Positions 25,450-33,724 of a DNA stretch of 64,000 bases are shown here, in pieces. Within the stretch, counting starts at the first letter, position 1; each line of letters starts with the position of its first letter. Origin of the DNA: Mixta intestinalis (lineage in GTDB: Bacteria; Pseudomonadota; Gammaproteobacteria; Enterobacterales; Enterobacteriaceae); assembly GCF_009914055.1 (NCBI RefSeq), contig NZ_CP028271.1:2852001-2916000 (forward strand), written 5' to 3'. The notes beneath the pieces are model-generated. The model made no database searches. It was not told the origin of the DNA and saw only the letters and a program-made list of their open reading frames with translations. Both the position numbers and the translations under genes were made by a program.

Positions 25450-26199
25450 TCAGTTAAAGACGAAGCCACCGTTGACCGGAATCAGCTGCCCGGTAACAAA
25501 ACGCGACAGATCGCTCAGCAGCCACAGCGTGCTGCCGGTAACATCTTCCGGCAACTGCGCGCCGCTCAGTGCCCGCCCATTTTCATACAGCTGGTGGCGC
25601 TCCGCCGGAACATATTCCGTCGCCTCAACGCGGGTCAGCCCCGGCGCAATGGCATTGATGCGGATGCGTTTTGCGCCCAGCTCACGCGCCATCGAGCGCG
25701 TCATGGCGATCACCGCGCCCTTGCTGGCAACATAGGCCATCAGGCGCGGCGCGCCCCACAGCGCGGTATCAGACGCCACGTTAACAATGCCGGAACCGGG
25801 CGGCATCAGCGGCACGGCCGCACGCGTCACCAGCCAGGTTCCCTTAACGTTTACCGTCATCACCCGATCCCACAGCGCCGGGTCATAATCAAACATATCT
25901 TTGCCGCCGACGCCGGTTGCCAGCGCCGCATTATTCACCAGGCCATCAATCGCGCCCTGCGCGCCAATAGCGGCAAAGACGTATTCGATCTGATGGCTGT
26001 CAGCCAGATCGATCTGATACGTCTCTACACGATGCCCCGCCTGGCGCAGGCGCTGGGCGCTTTCCGCCAGCTCGCCTTTCAGGATGTCGCACATCACCAC
26101 GCTCGCCCCCTGCTCTGCACAGGCCTGGGCGAAGGCGTAGCCCAACCCGCGCGCGGCGCCGGTAATCACGATACGTTTGTCCTGCAACAGGCCGCTCAT
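25450..26199 (-). CDS. SDR-family dehydrogenase, probable cis-diol dehydrogenase
   Basis: A 249-aa classical SDR with TGAARGLG (13-20), VNNAA near 88-92, catalytic Ser143, Tyr156 and Lys160 (AYVASKGAV), all canonical. Directly downstream of the oxygenase alpha gene (stop and start share one base, TGATG). Its likely job is NAD-dependent rearomatisation of the cis-dihydrodiol to a catechol, as CmtB or HcaB do. The alternative is an alcohol dehydrogenase for a side chain. Confidence 0.86.
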   Translation of the reverse strand: MSGLLQDKRIVITGAARGLGYAFAQACAEQGASVVMCDILKGELAESAQRLRQAGHRVETYQIDLADSHQIEYVFAAIGAQGAIDGLVNNAALATGVGGKDMFDYDPALWDRVMTVNVKGTWLVTRAAVPLMPPGSGIVNVASDTALWGAPRLMAYVASKGAVIAMTRSMARELGAKRIRINAIAPGLTRVEATEYVPAERHQLYENGRALSGAQLPEDVTGSTLWLLSDLSRFVTGQLIPVNGGFVFN

Positions 26200-27221
26200 C
26201 AGGCGGCTCCCTGCTGCGCTTCGCGTTGTGCAATTTGCTCTTTTGCCGCCTTCTGCATCATGCGGCGCAGGCGCGACAGGCCGACATCGTGCTGATAAAG
26301 ATATTCATGTTCACGCGCGTCCGGCGCGAGGTTTTCCAGCACCACGCGATCCTGCTCCAGCACCTCCCAGTGCAGTTTTTCCAGCCGGTTGCGGTACATA
26401 AAACGCCAGAGATCGCGCTGCCAGCCCTGCACGCGGCGGATACGCCAGAAAAAGACCCGGCAGTGATCGTTATCTTCCGGCACGACCATGCCAACGATCC
26501 AGAAGTGGCCGCCCGGCCCAAAACGCTTTTTGTAAGGGATGGAGAGACGCATCCAGCAGGCTCCGCTGGTGCCCAGCTCGACCCAGTCAAAGTTGACGCC
26601 GCTCTGCCCTTTTTTCTCGAAGACGAAACCTGTCTGGGTCGGCTGCAACACCATCTCCGCCTGGCGATCGCCTTCTGCCATCGAGTGCGAGGATGAGTGC
26701 AAATAGGTGCCGTGCATCGGGTCCATGACGTTTTCCAGCGCGTACTGATAGTTGCACTGCCAGGCGGCGGTACAGAGGAAATTGCTGTGATTTTCACTAT
26801 CTGCCAGCTCCTGCGGAAAGCTCAGCGCATCCGGCTGCTGATCTGCCGTGACGCCAAACCAGAGAAATATTGCGCCATGCGCTTCCTGGACGTTATAGCT
26901 GCGCACGCACTGCTGGCCTACCAGCGGACAGCGATCCACAGCGGGCACGTTTTTTACCTCACCGTCTCCAGCCACTTCCACGCCGTGATACCAGCAGGCG
27001 ATGCGGTTACCGAGATTCCAGCCCATCGACAGGCGAGCGCCGCGATGCGGGCAGCGATCTTCCAGCGCCTGCACCTGACCATCCTGATTACGCCATACCA
27101 CGATCTGCTCACCGAGGCGGGTGATGCCAACCGGAGCCGACTGAACTTCCCAGCTTGCCAGCACCGGATACCACAGGCCGCGTAATCCTTTATCGAGATA
27201 GTGTTGAACTGCCGTCGTCAT
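26199..27221 (-). CDS. Rieske non-haem iron oxygenase, alpha subunit
   Basis: A 340-aa oxygenase. The Rieske [2Fe-2S] motif is Cys57-x-His59 and Cys76-x2-His79 (CPHRGARL and CWYHG). The mononuclear iron site is NVMDPMHGTYLH: Asp167 bridges, His170 and His175 are ligands, and an acidic third ligand lies further on. No beta-subunit gene is present, and the length fits the alpha-only group (phthalate, carbazole, vanillate and similar oxygenases), which hydroxylate or demethylate. The start at 27221 has GAGGGGAAAGG upstream. Ring dihydroxylation is inferred from the diol dehydrogenase and extradiol enzyme in the same operon. Confidence 0.9.
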   Translation of the reverse strand: MTTAVQHYLDKGLRGLWYPVLASWEVQSAPVGITRLGEQIVVWRNQDGQVQALEDRCPHRGARLSMGWNLGNRIACWYHGVEVAGDGEVKNVPAVDRCPLVGQQCVRSYNVQEAHGAIFLWFGVTADQQPDALSFPQELADSENHSNFLCTAAWQCNYQYALENVMDPMHGTYLHSSSHSMAEGDRQAEMVLQPTQTGFVFEKKGQSGVNFDWVELGTSGACWMRLSIPYKKRFGPGGHFWIVGMVVPEDNDHCRVFFWRIRRVQGWQRDLWRFMYRNRLEKLHWEVLEQDRVVLENLAPDAREHEYLYQHDVGLSRLRRMMQKAAKEQIAQREAQQGAA

Positions 27222-27232
27222 CGCCTTTCCCC

Positions 27233-27541
27233 TCAGTAACCGTTGACCTGTAAAAATGCCCGGAAGCTGGTTTCGCTCCACGCTTCGCCCTGCTGGTCAT
27301 ACATTTTCTTCGCGTTTAAGCCGTTCACCAGTTCCGGCAGCGTTTCTGCACCCTGCTCAAACAGATCTTCCAGCTGCGCAATCAGCGCCAGCTCCCAGCT
27401 TTCCGGCACGCGGCTGCGCGTCTGCCAGATCAGGTTCTGGTAATCGCCCGGTTTGTGGATAGTGCCGTTGCCGCCCTCTTTCGGCGGCGTGAACTGGCGG
27501 CTTTCCGGCAACGCCGGGTTGAATTCCTGGGCAGTGCTCAT
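27233..27541 (-). CDS. Small protein of the Rieske operon, unknown role
   Basis: A 102-aa soluble protein with a proline-rich N terminus and a helical C-terminal part (PESWELALIAQLEDLFEQGAETLPELVNGLNAK, broken here into two helices). I recall proteins of this size next to Rieske oxygenase genes being labelled recombinase-like helix-turn-helix proteins, but that is a weak memory and no DNA-binding role is evident. Translational coupling by a four-base overlap with the ferredoxin gene and an eleven-base gap to the alpha gene suggests a subunit or assembly factor of the oxygenase. Confidence 0.72.
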   Translation of the reverse strand: MSTAQEFNPALPESRQFTPPKEGGNGTIHKPGDYQNLIWQTRSRVPESWELALIAQLEDLFEQGAETLPELVNGLNAKKMYDQQGEAWSETSFRAFLQVNGY

Positions 27542-27861
27542 GAAACGCTCTCCTCGATAAAGGCGATCTGGATTTGATTTCCGTCGATGCGCAGCGGATA
27601 ACGTTGCAGGCTACGTCCGCCAGGCCCGTGCAGGCACTGCCCGGTTTTCAGATCGAACACCGCTTCATGCAGCGGACATTCAACTTTGCCATCCTCAACG
27701 AATCCCTGGCTCAGCAGCGCATAGGCATGGGGGCAAATATCTTCAAGGGCGTAATATTCGCCATCCACCAGATAAACGCCGATCTCTTTACCCGCAACTT
27801 CGCCACCCCAGGGAAAATCTTCCTGCACCTGTTCTGTATTACATACGCCTATCCAGCTCAT
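27538..27861 (-). CDS. Rieske-type [2Fe-2S] ferredoxin
   Basis: A 107-aa ferredoxin with Cys43-x-His45 (ICPHAYALL) and Cys62-x2-His65 (ECPLHEAVFD). It carries electrons from the reductase encoded at 22440 to the oxygenase alpha subunit. First gene of the operon. I chose 27861 (MSWIGVCNTEQV) because GGAGG stands upstream and family members begin there; a longer in-frame option would run into the operator region. Confidence 0.9.
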   Translation of the reverse strand: MSWIGVCNTEQVQEDFPWGGEVAGKEIGVYLVDGEYYALEDICPHAYALLSQGFVEDGKVECPLHEAVFDLKTGQCLHGPGGRSLQRYPLRIDGNQIQIAFIEESVS

Positions 27862-27880
27862 CACGATCCTCCAGGCTTTT

Positions 27881-27896
27881 GTTTCATATATGAAAC
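27881..27896. promoter_or_regulatory. Palindromic operator, probable IclR-type site 1
   Basis: GTTTCATATATGAAAC is a perfect 16-base palindrome, 20-35 bases upstream of the ferredoxin start and just after the predicted transcription start. Its arms recur at 28084-28099. Confidence 0.7.
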
Positions 27897-27919
27897 TTTG
27901 TTTCTTATTTAATACGGTC

Positions 27920-27947
27920 AATATAAAAGCGGTGAAATTTACGTCAA
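27920..27947 (-). promoter_or_regulatory. Promoter of the catabolic operon
   Basis: On the minus strand TTGACG (27947-27942) and TATATT (27925-27920) stand 16 bases apart, giving a start near 27913. Operator site 1 lies 17-32 bases downstream of it, as expected for repression. Confidence 0.6.
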
Positions 27948-28083
27948 GGATTAAAGTAGCGGATTTGTTAAATTAGTTACTTTTAGTTAACTAAGTGTGG
28001 TGGCGATCACGAAAAGGAAGGAAAAGGATAATGGGCAGATGAGAGAAACGTCCGTAACGGAATAATTAAATCCGGGCAGTAAA

Positions 28084-28099
28084 GTTTCACCAGTGAAAC
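28084..28099. promoter_or_regulatory. Palindromic operator, probable IclR-type site 2
   Basis: GTTTCACCAGTGAAAC has seven-base perfect arms (GTTTCAC/GTGAAAC) around CA. It lies about 170 bases upstream of the predicted transcription start. A degenerate third copy (GTTTCACCTGTTAACC) begins at 28131. The spacing would allow looping. Confidence 0.6.
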
Positions 28100-28320
28100 T
28101 AAAAATTAATTTATCCTTATTAAACAATAAGTTTCACCTGTTAACCAGTTTCTAATAGTGATTATTAACAAGCATGGATAAATAGAAAATAAGAATCGAT
28201 AAGATGGCAGAAAATAAAATTTCGGAACAGACAGAAGAGAGGTTTATTCAAACAAAGGAAGTTGCCAGAAACTAAACAATTAAATTCGGATAAACCTCAG
28301 AGTAGCGCTGAATAAATAGC

Positions 28321-28344
28321 GCCGCTGTTCGGTAAAACAGCGGC
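28321..28344 (-). terminator. speB terminator hairpin
   Basis: GCCGCTGTT and AACAGCGGC pair around CGGTAA, eight bases past the speB stop. The minus-strand tail GCTATTTATT is moderately T-rich. Confidence 0.6.
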
Positions 28345-28352
28345 AGCAAAAA

Positions 28353-29288
28353 TTAGCCTTTGTTCGCCTTATTTACCGCCTGCACGTGCAGCATATCCAG
28401 CGCGATAGTGGCTGCCGCCAGCGAGGTAAGATCGGACTGATCGTAGCCTGGCGCAACCTCAACCAGATCCATACCAACGATATTCAGCCCCTGCAAACCG
28501 CGAATCAACTTCAGCGCCTTATCGGTGGTCAGGCCGCCGATAACCGGCGTACCGGTGCCCGGCGCGTGTGCCGGATCGAGGCAGTCGATATCGAAAGTCA
28601 GGTAAACCGGCATATCACCAACAATCTGTTTTACCTGCACCAGAATGTCGTCCACGCCGCGATCGTTGACCTGTGCCGCATCCAGCACGTGATAGCCAAG
28701 ATCTTTATCAAACTCGGTACGAATGCCGATCTGTACCGAACGTTCCGGCTCAATCAGGCCTTCCTGCGGCGCATGGTGGAACATGGTGCCGTGATCGAAA
28801 GTCGGGCCGTTGGAGTAGGTATCGGTGTGCGCATCGAAATGCACCAGCGCCATTTTACCGAAGTGCTTCGCATGGGCACGCAGCAGCGGCAGCGTAATAT
28901 AGTGATCGCCACCGAAAGTCAGCATACGCTTACCGCTGGCCAGCAGTTTTTCTGCATGCGCCTGTAGCTTATCGCTCATATCCTGCGAATCACCAAAAGC
29001 GTATACCAGATCGCCACAGTCGATGATGTTCAGACGCTGGCGCAGATCGAAATCCCACGGCCAGCGGCAGCCTTCCCACGCCAGGTTAGTAGAAATCTGA
29101 CGGATCGCTCCCGGCCCCATACGGCTACCCGGACGCCCTGAAGTCGCGGCGTCAAAGGGGACGCCGGTGATGACCCACTCAGCATCGCTGTCGTAAGGCT
29201 GGAAATTGACAGGCAAGCGCAGGAAGCCAAAAGCGTTTGCAACCAGTGAGTTATCGTACTGATGGCCTAAGGCGTTGGTGTTATTCAT
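28353..29288 (-). CDS. speB: Agmatinase
   Basis: Hydrolyses agmatine to putrescine and urea with a binuclear Mn centre. The 311-aa ureohydrolase has the metal motifs GGDHYITLP near residues 126-134, HFDAHTD near 150-156 and FDIDCLDPAHAPGTGTP near 231-247. It follows speA, so arginine-to-putrescine conversion is encoded by adjacent genes, but a strong terminator stands between them. Confidence 0.97.
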   Translation of the reverse strand: MNNTNALGHQYDNSLVANAFGFLRLPVNFQPYDSDAEWVITGVPFDAATSGRPGSRMGPGAIRQISTNLAWEGCRWPWDFDLRQRLNIIDCGDLVYAFGDSQDMSDKLQAHAEKLLASGKRMLTFGGDHYITLPLLRAHAKHFGKMALVHFDAHTDTYSNGPTFDHGTMFHHAPQEGLIEPERSVQIGIRTEFDKDLGYHVLDAAQVNDRGVDDILVQVKQIVGDMPVYLTFDIDCLDPAHAPGTGTPVIGGLTTDKALKLIRGLQGLNIVGMDLVEVAPGYDQSDLTSLAAATIALDMLHVQAVNKANKG

Positions 29289-29336
29289 AGCAACTCCCTC
29301 TATTCATGGCGGCGGGGCCGACATGCTGTTCAGATG

Positions 29337-29381
29337 AAAAAAAATCCCCTCCGCGTCGTTAAACCCGACGAGGAAGGGATT
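29337..29381 (-). terminator. speA terminator
   Basis: AATCCC...GGGATT with an inner CGTCG/CGACG stem forms an imperfect hairpin. On the minus strand it is followed by eight T. Lies between speA and speB and should limit readthrough. Confidence 0.85.
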
Positions 29382-29462
29382 GATGGGTATTCTGTAGCGA
29401 TTATCACTGCACGGCAGTGCGGCGGCAATGGCATTTTTTGACGCCTGCCGCCGCATCGTCAC

Positions 29463-31439
29463 TTATTCGTCTTCTAAATAGGTGTAGCCGTAGAGGCCCG
29501 CCTCAAACTCTTCGAGAAACTGCGCGCGCAGCTCTTCGTCAAGCTCGGTCTGTTTAACCTGAGTGCGGAACAGATCCAGCAGCTCCTGCGGGTTCAGCTG
29601 CACATACTCCAGCATATCCGCCACCGTATCGCCCTCGTCAGAAAGCTGCACTTCCACGCTGCCGTCCTGGAAAGCGTAAACGTCCACCGCCTCGGTATCG
29701 CCAAACAGGTTATGCATATTACCGAGGATTTCCTGGTAAGCACCGACCATAAAGAAGCCGAGCATCGGCGGATTATCCACATCGTACTGCGGCATCGGCA
29801 TAGTCGTCGCAATGCCGTCGCCATCAACATAATGATCGATGGTGCCATCGGAATCGCAGGTGATGTCCAGCAGTACCGCGCGACGTTCCGGCTTTTTGTT
29901 CAGCCCTTCCAGCGGCAGCACCGGGAACAGCTGATCGATACCCCAGGCATCCGGCATCGACTGGAACAGCGAGAAGTTGACGTAAATCTTATCCGCCATG
30001 CGTTCCTGCAACTCATCGATAATCGGACGATGGGCGCGGTTGCTGGGATCCAGATGCTGTTGAATATAGTGGCAGATGCTCAGATAGAGCTGCTCCGCCC
30101 AGGCGCGCTGGCTGAGATCGTAGGTGCCCTGCGAGTAACCGGTATGGATATCGTGCAGATCCATCTGGCTGTCGTGCAACCACTCGCGCAGCGAACGGCG
30201 CGTATTCGGCTCATGCATCTCCTGCCAGGTTTCCCACATGCTGAGCAGCGGGCGCGGCGCATTCTCTTCAGGCGCGCTGGGCGTGCTGAATTCGTTACGC
30301 TCCACGCCGATAATGTTTGAGACCAGCACGGTATGATGCGCGGTCACCGCACGCCCCGATTCAGTAATCACCGTCGGATGCGGCAGGCCGTGCTCTTCAC
30401 AGGCATCGCCAATCGCCCAAATAACGTTGTTGGCATATTCGTTCAGCCCGTAGTTCACCGAGCAGTCAGACTGCGAACGCGTACCTTCATAATCCACGCC
30501 GAGGCCGCCGCCAACGTCGAAGCAGTGAATATTCACGCCAAGCTTCGCCAGTTCGACGTAGAACCGCGCTGATTCACGCACGCCGGTCGCGATATCGCGA
30601 ATATTCGCCATCTGCGAGCCGAGATGGAAATGCAGCAGTTGCAGGCTATCAAGACGTCCGGCGTTGCGCATAATTTCCACCAGCTGCAATACCTGCGAAG
30701 CGGAAAGACCGAATTTCGATTTTTCGCCGCCGCTTGACTGCCACTTGCCGGAACCCTGCGAAGCAAGACGCGCACGAATACCGAGGCGCGGCACCACATT
30801 CAGGCGCTCAGCCTCTTCCAGCACCAGTTTTACCTCGGTCATTTTTTCAATTACCAGGTAAACCTTGTGTCCCATCTTCTCGCCGATCAGCGCCAGACGG
30901 ATATATTCACGATCTTTATAGCCATTACAGACGATCACCGTCCGCGTTTTGCCCGCGTGCGCCAGCACCGCCATCAGCTCCGCTTTCGAGCCTGCCTCCA
31001 GCCCCAGCGGTTCGCCAGAGTTAATCAGCGATTCAATTACGCGCTTATGCTGGTTGACCTTGATGGGGTAAACCAGGAAGTAATCGCCCTGATAGCCGTA
31101 GGATTCACGCGCACGCTTGAAAGCGGCATTAATCGAACGCAGACGGTGCTGCAAAATTTGCGGAAAGCAGAACAACGCCGGTAAACGCTGTCCATCGGCC
31201 TCGCGCTCTTTCACCAGGCGGGCGAGATCAACGCGCACTTCCGGCATATCCGGATCGGGACAAACGCTGATATGTCCCAGTTCGTTGACGTCGTAATAAT
31301 TATTGCCCCACCAGGCAATGTTATAGGTGCGCAGCATTCTGCTGGCATCTTGATCGCTCATCGCCACCTCCTGCATCGAGCGCAGTCCACCCTGTTCGCC
31401 TGCTGACGAACCCTTGATATTCTTCATGTCGTCAGACAT
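29463..31439 (-). CDS. speA: Biosynthetic arginine decarboxylase
   Basis: PLP enzyme that makes agmatine from arginine, the first step of one putrescine route. The 658-aa product equals the E. coli length. The PLP lysine lies in YPIKVNQHKRV near residue 127; HFHLGSQ and FDVGGGLGVDYEGTRS are typical of the fold III barrel. I chose 31439 (MSDDMKN) because GAGG stands six bases upstream and E. coli SpeA begins the same way. The start overlaps the end of the small yqgB reading frame. Confidence 0.97.
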   Translation of the reverse strand: MSDDMKNIKGSSAGEQGGLRSMQEVAMSDQDASRMLRTYNIAWWGNNYYDVNELGHISVCPDPDMPEVRVDLARLVKEREADGQRLPALFCFPQILQHRLRSINAAFKRARESYGYQGDYFLVYPIKVNQHKRVIESLINSGEPLGLEAGSKAELMAVLAHAGKTRTVIVCNGYKDREYIRLALIGEKMGHKVYLVIEKMTEVKLVLEEAERLNVVPRLGIRARLASQGSGKWQSSGGEKSKFGLSASQVLQLVEIMRNAGRLDSLQLLHFHLGSQMANIRDIATGVRESARFYVELAKLGVNIHCFDVGGGLGVDYEGTRSQSDCSVNYGLNEYANNVIWAIGDACEEHGLPHPTVITESGRAVTAHHTVLVSNIIGVERNEFSTPSAPEENAPRPLLSMWETWQEMHEPNTRRSLREWLHDSQMDLHDIHTGYSQGTYDLSQRAWAEQLYLSICHYIQQHLDPSNRAHRPIIDELQERMADKIYVNFSLFQSMPDAWGIDQLFPVLPLEGLNKKPERRAVLLDITCDSDGTIDHYVDGDGIATTMPMPQYDVDNPPMLGFFMVGAYQEILGNMHNLFGDTEAVDVYAFQDGSVEVQLSDEGDTVADMLEYVQLNPQELLDLFRTQVKQTELDEELRAQFLEEFEAGLYGYTYLEDE

Positions 31440-31536
31440 CGCGAACCTCAACGTTAACCAGTGTTGCAGAATAATTAACAACTATCGCAGTTTGGCGCGG
31501 CCATAACAAGCCGCTGCCCGGCGCGATTACCAGCAT
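31432..31536 (-). CDS. yqgB: YqgB-like small protein overlapping the speA start
   Basis: A short reading frame of at least 34 codons ends at 31432, eight bases inside speA. Its GLLWPRQTAIVVN segment resembles GLLSQFQAAIVVN of E. coli YqgB (43 aa, recalled from memory), encoded in the same place. The start is uncertain: the ATG at 31536 lacks an SD, and the open frame continues to a TTG at 31617. Given that polyamine genes can be led by sensor peptides (speFL ahead of speF), a leader function for speA is possible but unproven. Confidence 0.6.
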   Translation of the reverse strand: MLVIAPGSGLLWPRQTAIVVNYSATLVNVEVRDV

Positions 31537-31617
31537 AAAATGCTGATTTACCGCGTTACGCCACTGCAGTATAGATTCAGTGTAAAACACGTCGCCGAAC
31601 TCCAGGTTACGGGACAA

Positions 31618-32082
31618 ATAAAGCGCAGCCAGCCTTCAGCAACGCTGAAAGCAGCCAGTTAAAACTGTAGCAAGTTAACCTGCGCTCGTGTCGTGATGAT
31701 TACCGAAACGAAGAAAACTTCGGTAAAAAAGGCTGGCGGAAGAGCAAACGGAAAAAGACCTGAGCACATTAGCCGTGCTGCGGAGCGAACCGGAAGAAAG
31801 GGTAAAAGCCTGGTTCATTACTCGTATCATCTCCACACATGCCGGGCATGTGGAAAAAAGGCCTGGGGTGAAATCAGATCGCAATCTGACGGGTGAAACG
31901 CGCGTGCGTTATCTTTATTCGCTGAAAACAGCAGCCGCGTTTTATACCGTTCAACGTGTAAAAATGCAAAAACAAATTCTTCGATCTGGAATAGCTGTCA
32001 GGGAATTTTGACATTTTTAGTTAATCAGAAAGTGCGCTATCAGAAAAAGGACTGGCATTTCGCTGAGGGTGTAACCTAAAAT
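31618..32082. other. Gene-free region between yqgB/speA and metK
   Basis: Short open frames occur on both strands, none with a convincing SD and recognisable product. A hairpin, CCACACATGCC/GGCATGTGG, lies at 31833-31853 with a two-base bulge. The stretch should contain the speA promoter and the upstream part of the metK promoter. Confidence 0.5.
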
Positions 32083-32114
32083 AGACGTCCAGATGTTAAT
32101 CCATCCAAACTGGT
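32083..32114. promoter_or_regulatory. MetJ operator (tandem met boxes)
   Basis: Adjacent octamers AGACGTCC (32083-32090) and AGATGTTA (32091-32098) fit the met-box consensus AGACGTCT, followed by two weaker units up to 32114. metK is a known MetJ target. Confidence 0.75.
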
Positions 32115-32225
32115 TAACTCCTGTACTGCTCACGGCTTTGCCTGAAGGGGCGTCGGGTCAGGTTAAGCCTTTCTCCTGCACCAGGCAGTGACTTATTAAA
32201 CCGTTTTAGTAAGGTAACGAATAAA

Positions 32226-33377
32226 ATGGCTAAACACCTTTTTACCTCCGAGTCCGTATCAGAGGGACATCCTGATAAAATCGCTGACCAGATCTCGGAC
32301 GCAGTCCTTGATGCGATCCTCACTCAGGATCCCAAAGCACGCGTAGCCTGCGAAACCTATGTGAAAACAGGCATGGTGCTGGTTGGCGGTGAAATCACCA
32401 CCAGCGCCTGGGTTGATATCGAAGAGATCACCCGCCAGACCGTGCGCGACATCGGCTATGTTCACTCCGATATGGGCTTTGACGCTAACTCCTGCGCCGT
32501 ACTGAGCGCCATCGGCAAACAGTCTCCGGATATCAACCAGGGCGTTGACCGTACCGATCCGCTGGAACAGGGCGCGGGCGACCAAGGCCTGATGTTCGGT
32601 TACGCCACTAACGAAACTGATGTACTGATGCCTGCGCCTATTACCTACGCGCACCGCCTGGTACAGCGTCAGTCTGAAGTACGTAAAAACGGCGCGCTGC
32701 CGTGGCTGCGTCCCGATGCGAAAAGTCAGGTCACCTTCCAGTATGACGGCGGCAAAATCGTAGGTATCGATGCGGTTGTGCTTTCCACCCAGCATTCCGA
32801 AGCCGTTTCGCAGGAAACGCTGAAAGAAGCGGTAATGGAAGAGATCATTAAGCCGGTTCTGCCGACTGAATGGCTGAACGCCAGCACCAAATATTTTATC
32901 AACCCAACCGGGCGCTTTGTTATCGGTGGTCCTATGGGTGACTGTGGCCTGACCGGCCGTAAAATCATCGTCGATACCTACGGCGGTATGGCTCGTCACG
33001 GCGGCGGCGCGTTTTCCGGTAAAGATCCGTCTAAAGTTGACCGCTCAGCGGCGTACGCGGCACGTTACGTGGCGAAAAATATCGTAGCGGCTGGCCTGGC
33101 CGATCGTTGTGAAATTCAGGTTTCCTATGCTATCGGCGTAGCGGAACCGACTTCCATCATGGTGGAAACCTTCGGCACCGAAAAAATCTCTACCGAGCAG
33201 CTGACGCTGCTGGTACGCGAGTTCTTCGATCTGCGTCCGTATGGTCTGATTCAGATGCTGGATCTGTTACAGCCGATCTATCGCGAAACGGCAGCCTATG
33301 GCCACTTCGGTCGCGAACACTTCCCGTGGGAAAAAACCGACAAAGCGCAGCTGCTGCGCGATGCGGCCGGTCTGTAA
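32226..33377 (+). CDS. metK: S-adenosylmethionine synthase
   Basis: Makes SAM from methionine and ATP. The 383-aa protein has EGHPDKIADQISDA at residues 13-26, GAGDQGLMFGYA near 117-128 and GGAFSGKDPSKVDRS near 259-273, all signature segments. One residue shorter than I recall for E. coli. The SD lies in AAGGTAACGAATAAA upstream. Repression by MetJ with SAM is expected from the boxes in the leader. Confidence 0.98.
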   Translation: MAKHLFTSESVSEGHPDKIADQISDAVLDAILTQDPKARVACETYVKTGMVLVGGEITTSAWVDIEEITRQTVRDIGYVHSDMGFDANSCAVLSAIGKQSPDINQGVDRTDPLEQGAGDQGLMFGYATNETDVLMPAPITYAHRLVQRQSEVRKNGALPWLRPDAKSQVTFQYDGGKIVGIDAVVLSTQHSEAVSQETLKEAVMEEIIKPVLPTEWLNASTKYFINPTGRFVIGGPMGDCGLTGRKIIVDTYGGMARHGGGAFSGKDPSKVDRSAAYAARYVAKNIVAAGLADRCEIQVSYAIGVAEPTSIMVETFGTEKISTEQLTLLVREFFDLRPYGLIQMLDLLQPIYRETAAYGHFGREHFPWEKTDKAQLLRDAAGL

Positions 33378-33417
33378 GCACATTTCACCGCCCTTTCCTG
33401 TGGCGGAATATTCTGTT

Positions 33418-33443
33418 AAAGGGGCACGCGTTGCCCCTTTTTT
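33418..33443 (+). terminator. metK terminator
   Basis: AAAGGGGCA and TGCCCCTTT pair around CGCGT, followed by TTT. A textbook intrinsic terminator about 40 bases past the stop. Confidence 0.92.
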
Positions 33444-33705
33444 ATCCCCGCGGTTTTCATTTCACCAGCTACACTTTTGATTGCCTGTGCATGCCAACGC
33501 CATGATAACGCTTACAAAATGAAAGGCCTTATATTTCTGCTATTTAGGATTTAATCGCGGATGTATTTTACCGGGAAATGCGTTATTTTCAGCGTCGTCT
33601 GATACCTGATTAACACGGGCGTGTCAGAAAATTAACAGGTGCTATACCTTACTGGTTATTTAGCCGCGATCCGGCGAGAAAAGCTGGATTTCAGGGTTCC
33701 AGCAA

Positions 33706-33721
33706 GTGTAACCGATTACAC
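33706..33721. promoter_or_regulatory. GalR/GalS operator
   Basis: GTGTAACCGATTACAC fits every position of the GalR/GalS consensus GTGKAANCGNTTNCAC as I recall it. It lies 82 bases upstream of galP, a known member of the gal regulon. Confidence 0.85.
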
Positions 33722-33724
33722 CTC

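Larger units (their letters stand above)
27948..28352. other. AT-rich gene-free spacer upstream of the catabolic operon
   Basis: No coding sequence is supported here. It contains operator-like sites at 28084-28099 and, degenerate, at 28131-28146, and the speB 3' hairpin. The low GC content contrasts with the GC-rich operon next to it. Confidence 0.6.

Noticed and set aside
31693..32011. Small plus-strand genes between speA and metK
   Set aside because: Overlapping short frames without convincing starts; the metK promoter and MetJ boxes occupy the right part of the region.
33510..33525. Second GalR operator upstream of galP (ATAACGCTTACA)
   Set aside because: One base is missing from the half-site spacing and the outer GTG/CAC positions are absent.
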